From Pedobacter ghigonis (lineage in GTDB: Bacteria; Bacteroidota; Bacteroidia; Sphingobacteriales; Sphingobacteriaceae): a DNA stretch of 64,000 bases. Below, piece after piece: positions 9,794 to 17,614 of this stretch. The notes below the pieces were generated by a model, which worked only from the letters and a program-made list of their open reading frames with translations, searched no databases and had not been told where the DNA came from. How positions within the stretch are numbered: position 1 is the stretch's first letter; every line of letters starts with the position of its first letter. The stretch covers positions 186,001 to 250,000 of the forward strand of contig NZ_CAESCM010000003.1 of NCBI RefSeq assembly GCF_903166585.1, written 5' to 3'. Position numbers and translations under genes: made by a program.

Positions 9794-10949
9794 TGGCAAT
9801 GGTACTGTGTGTAATAAATTCTTTGATGATTTCCTCGTTGTCCTGACCCAGTTTTGGCGAACCTTTTGGTGAAGTTAATAATTCTCCATCAATACGGATT
9901 GGGCATCTGGTGGTTTCATATTTATAGCCATCCAACATTTGAACTTCCTGTATCATATTTAATACTTTGAAACCATCATGTTGCATTAAAGCGTTCCAGT
10001 TTAGTACATCCGAACACCAGATATCGGCTGGTTCTAATTTTGAAAGCCATTTTTCGGTGGTTTGGCTAAGCAAATGACTGGCTAATATGGCTTTAATTTC
10101 ATCGCGTTTATCGAAAGCTTCGCTCACTTCAACATAATCTTCGAGCTTTTCGCAGCCCAGCAAATTACCCAACTGAGGAATAGAACCCATGGCCAGCGCC
10201 AGGTAGCCATTTTCGGTTTGGTAAATGCCATAAGGGGCACCCAAATAGGCATTTGCATTGTTCTGCTTCGATCTTTCGGGCAAAGCACCACCATCGTTCA
10301 TAAAGGTTGTAATGGTTTCAAACTGAAAATCGTAGGCCGATTCCATCATGCTAACCTGCACAAAACCACCTTCGTTTTTGATGGCCTTGCGGTATAAACA
10401 GGCTAATATTCCCTGGGCGAGATGTGCACCTGCCAGCATATCTACTATGGATAAGCCCATGGCAACCGGACCACTATCTGCATTGCCGGTAAGGGAGGTT
10501 AATCCGGTAACAGATTGCAATAACAAATCCTGTCCGGGTTTATTTTTCCATTCGCCATCAGTTCCATAGCCCGAAATTTCGCCGTAAACAATGGCCGGAT
10601 TTAAAGCACTAACGGATGGGTAATCGAAACCTAAACGTTCCATTACGCCCGGCCGGAAGTTGTGGATCATCACATCTGCTTTTTTAAGCAGCTCGCGTAC
10701 CATTTCGCAATCTGCTTCGCTTTTTAAATCAACTTCAAAACTTTCCTTATTCCGGTTAATGGCATGAAAAACCGACGATTCGCCATTCATAATCAGATTT
10801 GAAGTGTAAAGGGTACGACAAATATCGCCTACCCCTAAACGCTCAATTTTGATTACACGGGCACCCATATCAGCCAAACGCAAACTCGCAGAAGGCCCCG
10901 AAAGGAACTGACTGAAATCGATAACTAAATAATCTTCAAGCGGTCGCAT
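9786..10949 (-). CDS. Class III (CaiB/BaiF) CoA-transferase, copy 1
   Basis: 387-residue cytoplasmic CoA-transferase of the formyl-CoA transferase/CaiB family, which moves CoA between carboxylic acids through an aspartyl-CoA intermediate. Seen: the N-terminal [19 protein letters not shown] start, [34 protein letters not shown] and [12 protein letters not shown]. Asp170 in the last motif corresponds to the family's catalytic aspartate. Length is normal (380-430). It overlaps the solute-binding-like gene downstream by eight bases. A second, clearly homologous copy lies upstream (11373-12524), separated by a repeat-rich 423-base gap. The acid substrate is unknown. Confidence 0.9.
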   Translation of the reverse strand: MRPLEDYLVIDFSQFLSGPSASLRLADMGARVIKIERLGVGDICRTLYTSNLIMNGESSVFHAINRNKESFEVDLKSEADCEMVRELLKKADVMIHNFRPGVMERLGFDYPSVSALNPAIVYGEISGYGTDGEWKNKPGQDLLLQSVTGLTSLTGNADSGPVAMGLSIVDMLAGAHLAQGILACLYRKAIKNEGGFVQVSMMESAYDFQFETITTFMNDGGALPERSKQNNANAYLGAPYGIYQTENGYLALAMGSIPQLGNLLGCEKLEDYVEVSEAFDKRDEIKAILASHLLSQTTEKWLSKLEPADIWCSDVLNWNALMQHDGFKVLNMIQEVQMLDGYKYETTRCPIRIDGELLTSPKGSPKLGQDNEEIIKEFITHSTIANA

Positions 10950-11372
10950 AATTTTATTTTTTATATTCTGTATTCTTCTCCCGTCGTCCCGACCGTAGCG
11001 GAGGGATCTGTTTTAAAAGATTTCTCCATTTCGCTGCGCTCCAGTCGAAATGACGACTATCTATCGGTTGCTTTGTGGTTCGTGTCACCACGAAACACTC
11101 TAAGTTATTCGTCATCCCGACCGTAGCGGAGGGATCTGTTTTAAAAGATTTCTCCATTTCGCTGCGCTCCAGTCGAAATGACGACTATCTATCGGTTGCT
11201 TTGTGGTTCGTGTTACCACGAAACACTCTAAGTTATTCGTCATCCCAACCATAATGGTGGGATATGTTTAAAGTAAACATGATCGTCATGCTGATCCGAT
11301 AGCTATCGGATTTGTTTCAGCATCTCTTCTACTGTAAACAGACCCTGAAATAAATTCAGGGTGACGGATTGT
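10950..11372. repeat. Repeat island: 128-bp tandem duplication plus other palindromes
   Basis: This 423-base gap between the two CoA-transferase genes holds no gene. A 128-base unit occurs twice head-to-tail at about 10983-11110 and 11111-11238, followed by the degenerate start of a third (from 11239). The units differ at only two positions that I could see. Each contains a 'type A' arm (11018-11056; 11146-11184) and a TTCGTG/CACGAA palindrome. Downstream are a type D repeat carrying the nested palindrome ATCCGATAGCTATCGGAT (11294-11311) and an ACCCTGAAT/ATTCAGGGT hairpin (11342-11362). A 67-codon open frame across it (10954-11157) is repeat sequence, not a gene. Confidence 0.9.
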
Positions 11373-12524
11373 CTATTTTATTTCAAACTCCCTGTTAATA
11401 CTTTCCGTATCAAAACCTAGTTTGGGTGCCGCTTTTTTGGCAAATAACTTTCTTTGGTTCAACCGGATCGGGCTTACCGTGGTTTTGATACTTTTTACTC
11501 CGTCCAAATCAATCTGTTGCTCAATGTTCAGGTTTTTATAGGTACTTAAAGCAGTGGCTGTTTGGTAATTGAGCACCTCGGCACACCAGATACCATTACT
11601 TTCTAACAGGTTAACCCAGTTGCCGGTATTTTCCTGTTTAAAGGTTTCGGCCAACCGTACAATTAATTTATCGCGGTTTTCGAAAGCTGAACCTGCTTCA
11701 ACGTATAAATCTGTAATGTCGCAATTGATAATGGCGCAAATATTTGGCAGGTTTCCCATGGCCATGGCAATATAACCGTCTTTGGTTTCGTACATGCCAT
11801 AAGGCGCACTTAAATAAGCGTGCGCACTTCCTTTAGCACCGCTTCTATCTGGTAATTTTCCCCCATCATTCAAATAAGTGGTAATTACCTCAAACTGCAC
11901 ATCTAAAATCGATTCGAGCAGGCTCACTTCAACCAGTACACTTTTATTGGTTTTGGCTCTTTTAATTAAAGCTGCCATGATTCCCTGTACCAGGTGATTA
12001 CCGCACATAATATCCGAAACAGATAAACCAAATGGAACGGGGCCATCAGTATCTACCCCCGATAAAAAGGTTAAACCAGAAACCGATTGTACCAATAAAT
12101 CCTGGCCGGGTTTGTTTTTCCACGGTCCCTCATTGCCATAGCCGGTAACCATGCCGTAAATAATTTTCGGATTAATTTGTTGTACCCGGACATAATCCAG
12201 GCCAATTTTCTCCATTACTCCGGGCCTGAAATTATGCGTCATCACATCCGCTTTGGCAATCAATTTTTTAAGCTTTTCTAAATCTTGCGGATTTTTTAAA
12301 TCTGCGGTATAACTTTCCTTATTGCGGTTAATGGTATGAAAAAGCAAACTGTCTTCATCAACAAACAGATTTTTGATCGATAAAGCGCGGCAGGCATCGC
12401 CGGTTTGAGGTCGCTCGATTTTAATTACGCGCGCGCCCAAGTCGGCCAGTTTTAAGCCAGCCGATGGTCCTGCCAAAAACTGACAGAACTCTAAAACCAA
12501 AAGTCCTTCTAACGGCCTGTTCAT
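11373..12524 (-). CDS. Class III (CaiB/BaiF) CoA-transferase, copy 2
   Basis: 383-residue paralogue of the 9786-10949 protein, colinear along its whole length: [78 protein letters not shown] and GLSVSDIMCGNH. Asp171 in the last motif is the expected catalytic residue, so both copies look active. Its start overlaps the stop of the upstream solute-binding-like gene by four bases (ATGA), indicating translational coupling. The two copies may form a heteromer or serve two acids; a simple recent duplication is unlikely because they have diverged considerably. Confidence 0.9.
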   Translation of the reverse strand: MNRPLEGLLVLEFCQFLAGPSAGLKLADLGARVIKIERPQTGDACRALSIKNLFVDEDSLLFHTINRNKESYTADLKNPQDLEKLKKLIAKADVMTHNFRPGVMEKIGLDYVRVQQINPKIIYGMVTGYGNEGPWKNKPGQDLLVQSVSGLTFLSGVDTDGPVPFGLSVSDIMCGNHLVQGIMAALIKRAKTNKSVLVEVSLLESILDVQFEVITTYLNDGGKLPDRSGAKGSAHAYLSAPYGMYETKDGYIAMAMGNLPNICAIINCDITDLYVEAGSAFENRDKLIVRLAETFKQENTGNWVNLLESNGIWCAEVLNYQTATALSTYKNLNIEQQIDLDGVKSIKTTVSPIRLNQRKLFAKKAAPKLGFDTESINREFEIK

Positions 12525-13681
12525 GATACTGCTAAGCTTTTAGATTTTTGATATAATTCGTTCAAAACAGTTAAAACTGTTATTTCATCACCTTTGCCCA
12601 TCAAATAATCGCGCACTACATCGCCGGCATGATCCTGAAAATACATCGAACCATGATAGCGCGGACGGAGAAATGCACGCTGCAAGGCAGGTAAGGTATT
12701 TGAAAAGTAATTCTGGCTTTGCCGGTTTACTTCTTCATTTTTCCAGGCTGCCAAATGACCTGGCTGACCTCCACTTTCGAAATATAGTGTTGACTGACAA
12801 GCTGGTGAACCAACAAACTCAGCATATTTGGCCGCCATTTCGGGATTGGCACATTTGGCAGAGATAGCCAATCCGGTGCCGCCCAGTGTGCTCCTCAAAT
12901 TGGTTTTTCCATCCAGCGAGATCATATCATGGAAATGCAGCACTTTGCGCGCATAACCATTTCTCGAATAATTGGAATATCCGTAGGCAAAAGGACAATA
13001 GGCAATTTCGTCGGATAAAGTCATGGCTTCATAAACCTGAATCGGATTCCTGCTAAAGTTGGCCGGATCTATTTTTGATGCCAGTTGGCGATACATTTGC
13101 AATGCTCTTACACCGGTTTCGATCGATACTACCTGATCATCGCTTTGGCAGGGATCTTCGCCCAGAGAGCAGCAAAGGGTGTAAAAATTCATTAAAACAT
13201 CGATCGGGATGCCTGCAAAAGCGACCAGACCGGCGTCGGCCAAAGCGAGTAAATCTTCGAACGATTTTGGTAAAGAGAAGCCTCTTTCTATTAATAAATC
13301 TGGCCGGCTGGCGGCAACAGGCGTAGCAGCATCAATGGGTAAAGCCCACAAATGACCATCGTAGGTATAACTTTCGTATGATTGCCCCAACGAATTGTTT
13401 TCCTGATCTTTTAAATAGGCCTCGCTAAGGTAAAAATCTAAAGGAACAATTGATTTGGTTTTGGCCGCAAAGCCAGCCCAGGGGTGATCGATTACCAGCA
13501 GATCGAAATGTTCGGCCAGTTCCTGGATAGAGAAATCGGCAAATTGCTGCAAACTCCGCTTTTCCCAGGTGATGTTCACATTAGGGTGCAATTCTGAAAA
13601 ACGCTGTGCGGTTGCCACCATAGGCAATAACCCACGACTGTGGTTCCAGGTTATTCCTTTTAAATTAATCGTCTTCTCCAC
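12521..13681 (-). CDS. Leaderless solute-binding-like protein (SBP2)
   Basis: 386 residues, related to family-1 sugar-binding proteins: ITWNHSRGLLPMVATAQRFSE at the N-terminus, FDLLVIDHPWAGF, and a C-terminal GGTGLAISAKCANPEMAAKY that matches the 'hinge plus final helix' region of these proteins. There is no signal peptide. The start is GTG at 13681; the in-frame codon just upstream is a stop and the conserved fold begins a few residues later, so the protein cannot gain a leader from upstream sequence. It is coupled to CoA-transferase copy 2. With SBP1 it gives the mirrored order SBP-CoAT / CoAT-SBP. A cytoplasmic sugar-binding role is inferred, not shown. Confidence 0.75.
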   Translation of the reverse strand: MEKTINLKGITWNHSRGLLPMVATAQRFSELHPNVNITWEKRSLQQFADFSIQELAEHFDLLVIDHPWAGFAAKTKSIVPLDFYLSEAYLKDQENNSLGQSYESYTYDGHLWALPIDAATPVAASRPDLLIERGFSLPKSFEDLLALADAGLVAFAGIPIDVLMNFYTLCCSLGEDPCQSDDQVVSIETGVRALQMYRQLASKIDPANFSRNPIQVYEAMTLSDEIAYCPFAYGYSNYSRNGYARKVLHFHDMISLDGKTNLRSTLGGTGLAISAKCANPEMAAKYAEFVGSPACQSTLYFESGGQPGHLAAWKNEEVNRQSQNYFSNTLPALQRAFLRPRYHGSMYFQDHAGDVVRDYLMGKGDEITVLTVLNELYQKSKSLAVS

Positions 13682-13976
13682 TTAATCTTATTATTTAATG
13701 TTTTTATTCTTATTCGTCATGGTTCGTGTCGACACGAATCATCGTTTATATTTCCAGTTTCGGTCGGTGAAACACCAACCGATAGGATTAATTTTTTTGT
13801 TCCGTCATTTCGAGCAAAGTGCAACGGAGTCGAGAAATCTGATTATAGATCTCTCCATTTCGCTGCGCTACAGTCGAGATGACGACTTTTTCTCTAATGG
13901 TTGGTGTCCCCACCGACCATGTATTTAGGCCTAATTCCCTTCGGTAACTTTCCTGCTATGAACTGCATTTATCTCA
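13682..13976. repeat. Repeat island between GH2 and SBP2 genes
   Basis: This 295-base gap contains several palindromes and no gene: TTCGTGTCGACACGAA (13723-13738), a GGTCGGTG/CACCAACC palindrome (13760-13782), a paired type A element with outward arms CGTCATTTCGAG and GTCGAGATGACG (13803-13885), and GGTTGGTG/CACCGACC (13899-13918). The short open frame on the plus strand at 13698-13928 is repeat sequence. No promoter was recognised, so the CoA-transferase set may be read through from the GH78-GH2 genes. Confidence 0.85.
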
Positions 13977-16502
13977 TCATTTACCCGTATTAATTACTAT
14001 TGATGATGAGGACAAACCTGCCGATGTTGCCGTTAATTGAATTGTTCCGGCTTTTTCTGTAGCCTGTAAAATAGCCAGACATAAACCATGAAAAGCTTTG
14101 CGGTAACTGGCTTTAAAAGGCTCCAAACTAGCCTGAAAACCATTGTCTACCCCCGCAATAAAACCTGCACCTGCTACTTTAAAATCAACAAGGTTATCGG
14201 CATTCGGCACTACATTTCCGGCTGCGTCTAAAATACGTACGGTAATAAAAGACAAATCCTTACCATCGGCTTTGATCTGTTTCCGATCTGCTATCAATTC
14301 AATTTTAGCAGGATCGCCAGCAGTTTTTATTTCACGAACCAGAACCTTTTTTCCGTTTTTGCGCGATACCGCTTTGAGTGTACCCGCTTCGAATTTTACA
14401 TTCCATTGCACGTGCAGATCATCGTTCTGTTTTGATTTTTTGCCTAATGATTTTCCATTCAAATAGAGTTCTACCTCATCGGCCTGGTTGTAATAAGCCC
14501 AAACCTCAACCAGTTTACCTGGCTCCCAGTTCCAGTGTGGCAAGATGTGTAGCACGGGCTTATCAGTCCATTCGCTTTGGTACATGTAGTAGGAATCTTT
14601 CGGGAAACCTGCTAAATCTACAATACCAAAATATGAGCTACGTGCCGGCCATGGATAAGGTAGCGGCTCGCCCAGGTAATCAAAACCTGTCCAAACGAAC
14701 AGTCCCGAAACATGGTCATATTTCTTTGCTGCTTTCCAGGTTTCTTCGTGTGTAGAGCCCCAATAGGCCGAAACATTGTCGTAGGCAGATGCCGACCATG
14801 CTGCATTCCCTTCTGTGAATTTTGTTTTTCCGTCTCTCGGCCAGCGGCGAATGGTATCGGCAGTATCGTAAAAACCTCTGGTTTCTAATGCTGAAGTGGT
14901 TTCGGTAGCCAGAAATTTAACACCCGGATAATTTTTAGGCCAGTCTTTATACAGTTTATGGTTATAATTTAAGCCATAAATATCCAAAGCATTGGCTTGG
15001 TAAATAAAGTTTTTCTTCGCGTCGGTTTCGGTCAGGGCCGAAATTACAGGACGGCTTTGATCGAGGTTTTTAACGATTGAAACCAGTTCTTTTGTGATGG
15101 CTACACCAGTACTATCGAACTGCTCGCGGATCTCGTTACCAATGCTCCAAAGGATAATAGACGGATGATTACGATCGCGGAGGATCATATCTTCCAGATC
15201 GCGCTTGTGCCATTCGGCGAAATTGAGGTGATAATCGTTTTTGTTTTTCTTCTTTGCCCACATGTCAAAAGCTTCATCCATAACCAGAAAACCCATTTTA
15301 TCACATAAGTCTAAAAATTCGGGTGCAGGCGGATTGTGTGCCGTACGGATAGCGTTTACGCCCATCGCTTTCATGATTTCGAGCTGACGTTCCATGGCGC
15401 GTACATTAACAGCAGCACCTAAAGCACCTAAATCGTGATGCAGGCAAACACCCAATATTTTGGTAGGTATTCCGTTTAACGAAAAGCCCTTTTCGGCATC
15501 GAAATGGAAAGTTCGGAATCCGAATTTAGTTTCGTAAGTATCGATGGGCTTGTTGTTATGAAGAATTTGAGTAACCAGTTTATACTGAAAAGGCTTAGCC
15601 AACGACCAAAGCACCGGGTTTTTAAGCAGGCTTTCGCTGTTGACGATTAACCCTGCCGTATCAATTTTGATATTTTGAGGCTGTGTTTTTGAAATCAATT
15701 TGCCATTGGCGTCGTATATGGTGTGCACTAAAGCTACTGCCTGCAGTTTGAGGGTTTTGTTCGCAATTTGGGTTTTTATACTCACCTTGCCTGTAGCATC
15801 GGTAGTTACAAATGTTCCCCATTTTGCAACAGCTACCTTTGCTGTTGAGATTAGCCACACATTTCTGTAAATGCCCGATCCTGAATACCAGCGCGAATCG
15901 GGTTGTGCAGAATTGTCGACCTTTACGGCCAGGATGTTCTTGCCGGGTTTTAAAAACTTACTGATCTCGTAAGAAAACGAGCTGTAACCATAAGGACGCT
16001 TGCCCAGATAGTGGCCGTTTACCCAAACTTCGCTGTTTTTGTAAACGCCATCAAATTCAATACTGATCAATTTGTTTTTGAAGTTGGCCGGCGCAGTAAA
16101 TTCTTTTCTATACCAGCCAATACCGGTTGGTAAGCCTCCACCCTCTGGTTTTGCAGGGTTTTTCTCGTCGAACTTGCCTTCAATGCTCCAATCGTGAGGC
16201 AGTGTTAATTTTCTCCATTTCAAATCGTTATAAGTAACCGATTTTGCCTTTGGTTCATCGCCTAGGTAAAATTTCCAGTCTTTGTTAAAACTGATTCTAC
16301 TTCTGGTTTCCGTAATCCTGTCGGTTGGTGTCTCACCGACCGAAGATTGGCTATACTGGCTGGGGAGACACCAACAAGCAGGAATTCCATTCCGCTTTAC
16401 TTCAGTCGAAATGACGAATAAGGCATTTGCCCCGCAATATTGCGCACCTAATAATCCCGATAGGAAAATAATCAAAACCTTATAACTGCCCGGTATTCTC
16501 AT
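13977..16502 (-). CDS. GH2 beta-galactosidase-like enzyme with repeat-encoded N-terminal linker
   Basis: 841-residue secreted GH2 enzyme. Domain order: signal peptide (about 1-25), sugar-binding jelly roll (about 65-210; WYRKEFTAP), immunoglobulin-like domain, TIM barrel with the acid/base Glu in IILWSIGNEIREQ and the likely nucleophile Glu in KFLATETTSALE, then DUF4982-like and bacterial Ig-like (Big_1) domains at the C-terminus. This architecture is common among Bacteroidetes exo-beta-galactosidases. Oddity: residues about 29-62 (STEVKRNGIPACW...VGETPTD) are encoded by a small palindromic repeat (16321-16417) inserted in frame between signal peptide and mature enzyme. It follows the GH43-like gene by seven bases. 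Confidence 0.88.
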   Translation of the reverse strand: MRIPGSYKVLIIFLSGLLGAQYCGANALFVISTEVKRNGIPACWCLPSQYSQSSVGETPTDRITETRSRISFNKDWKFYLGDEPKAKSVTYNDLKWRKLTLPHDWSIEGKFDEKNPAKPEGGGLPTGIGWYRKEFTAPANFKNKLISIEFDGVYKNSEVWVNGHYLGKRPYGYSSFSYEISKFLKPGKNILAVKVDNSAQPDSRWYSGSGIYRNVWLISTAKVAVAKWGTFVTTDATGKVSIKTQIANKTLKLQAVALVHTIYDANGKLISKTQPQNIKIDTAGLIVNSESLLKNPVLWSLAKPFQYKLVTQILHNNKPIDTYETKFGFRTFHFDAEKGFSLNGIPTKILGVCLHHDLGALGAAVNVRAMERQLEIMKAMGVNAIRTAHNPPAPEFLDLCDKMGFLVMDEAFDMWAKKKNKNDYHLNFAEWHKRDLEDMILRDRNHPSIILWSIGNEIREQFDSTGVAITKELVSIVKNLDQSRPVISALTETDAKKNFIYQANALDIYGLNYNHKLYKDWPKNYPGVKFLATETTSALETRGFYDTADTIRRWPRDGKTKFTEGNAAWSASAYDNVSAYWGSTHEETWKAAKKYDHVSGLFVWTGFDYLGEPLPYPWPARSSYFGIVDLAGFPKDSYYMYQSEWTDKPVLHILPHWNWEPGKLVEVWAYYNQADEVELYLNGKSLGKKSKQNDDLHVQWNVKFEAGTLKAVSRKNGKKVLVREIKTAGDPAKIELIADRKQIKADGKDLSFITVRILDAAGNVVPNADNLVDFKVAGAGFIAGVDNGFQASLEPFKASYRKAFHGLCLAILQATEKAGTIQLTATSAGLSSSSIVINTGK
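16321..16417. repeat. Composite palindromic repeat inside a GH2 coding region
   Basis: 97-base composite: a TCGGTTGGTG/CACCGACCGA palindrome (16321-16343) followed by a type A arm ending AGTCGAAATGACGA (16383-16417). The same modules occur outside genes at 13760-13918. It keeps the GH2 frame open and adds about 33 residues after the signal peptide. Confidence 0.85.
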
Positions 16503-16509
16503 TTCTTAA

Positions 16510-17613
16510 TTATTGAACAAAATTCACTTTACTTTTTCCTAAATCTTTCGAAGTGGCTACGGCAATGCCACGCTGGTCTTGTTTATTCACCGCGCAATAA
16601 AAGTGGTACACCACATCCTTATATTTGATTACAAATGATTTGTGTGCATACAGCTCATCGTACTTTTCTGACGATTCGATCAGGTTGTTGCCTGTCCAGT
16701 CGGTCCAGTTTATCAGGTCTTTAGATGCCGCGAAGCGGTTGAAAGAACCTTTTCTGTCCTGCCAGAAAGCACCGAAGTAAAACATCACGTAATTATCGCC
16801 TATTTGTTGGATCACGGCATCGCCGGTTATCCCAACCGGATGGTGAACCACCGGATTTTTCATAAAGCGTTGCCAATGCACCATGTCATCAGATACTGCC
16901 ATACCAATACGTTCGTACCAGCGTGTTTTTTTGTTATTCGCCAGCGAATCGCCAACAGCATTGTAGTACATTACAAAAGGATGGCCGGTTAACTTTTTCT
17001 GATCGGCAATCACCGTACTTTTAAAAAGTTTATGACGGTTTTCCCACCAGCGTACATCGCTGTCGAGCGAGCTTAATACAGGTTTATCCAATCGTTGCCA
17101 CTCTTGCACAACTGAAGGATGTTTATCGGTGTATGCCATACCGATTGATAGAGGCTCTACCTCGTATCCCCGTTCTTTACCACCGAAGTACGACATCCAG
17201 TATTTGCCATTAAAGCTTTTGGCCTGGTAACTTCCACCCCATCTGATATCTAAAAGAGCATTGTAACCGGCTTTTTGGTTATCGTCCCATTTACCCGAAT
17301 CGGCAAACGACATTAACTTACCCTGGTTTTCCCAATGCAGTAAATCGCTGCTTTTTGCCATCCAGGTTTCGTAACCTCTGCCGCTAAAAATCAGGTAAGT
17401 CATGTACCAGTATTTACCTTTTCTAAATATGGTTGGACAATCCATTTTATGGTCTTTGTCATTCGGAACCATTACCAGTCCGTATTTGAAAGGGGTTTTA
17501 ACTTCCTGGTAAATCTTTTCCATCTCGGCAGCAGATACTGGATTTTTAGTATCCTGAGCCAATGCATTAGCCGTCGTTAAAATGCCAATTAGGTATATCC
17601 AGATCGTTCTCAT
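16510..17613 (-). CDS. GH43-like five-bladed beta-propeller glycosidase
   Basis: 367-residue secreted protein with signal peptide (MRTIWIYLIGILTTANALAQ). Repeated blade motifs (DCPTIFRKGKYWYMTY; TWMAKSSDLLHWENQGK; GMAVSDDMVHWQRF; FAASKDLINWTDWTG) are those of the five-bladed propeller shared by GH43, GH117, GH32 and GH130. Asp in MDCPTIF is in the position of the GH43 general base. The other two acidic residues cannot be assigned with confidence, so the family call is provisional. One base separates it from the GH78 gene upstream and seven from GH2 downstream, so it probably works with them on an arabinose-, galactose- or rhamnose-bearing side chain. Confidence 0.68.
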   Translation of the reverse strand: MRTIWIYLIGILTTANALAQDTKNPVSAAEMEKIYQEVKTPFKYGLVMVPNDKDHKMDCPTIFRKGKYWYMTYLIFSGRGYETWMAKSSDLLHWENQGKLMSFADSGKWDDNQKAGYNALLDIRWGGSYQAKSFNGKYWMSYFGGKERGYEVEPLSIGMAYTDKHPSVVQEWQRLDKPVLSSLDSDVRWWENRHKLFKSTVIADQKKLTGHPFVMYYNAVGDSLANNKKTRWYERIGMAVSDDMVHWQRFMKNPVVHHPVGITGDAVIQQIGDNYVMFYFGAFWQDRKGSFNRFAASKDLINWTDWTGNNLIESSEKYDELYAHKSFVIKYKDVVYHFYCAVNKQDQRGIAVATSKDLGKSKVNFVQ

Positions 17614-17614
17614 G

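Noticed and set aside
10954..11157. 67-codon minus-strand open frame between the CoA-transferase genes
   Set aside because: It is entirely tandem palindromic repeat sequence and shows no protein-like pattern.
8558..13681. ABC importer operon
   Set aside because: Only solute-binding-like proteins are present, without leader peptides; no permease or ATPase gene is nearby.
13698..13928. 76-codon plus-strand open frame
   Set aside because: Made of repeat modules; the open frame is a by-product of their composition.
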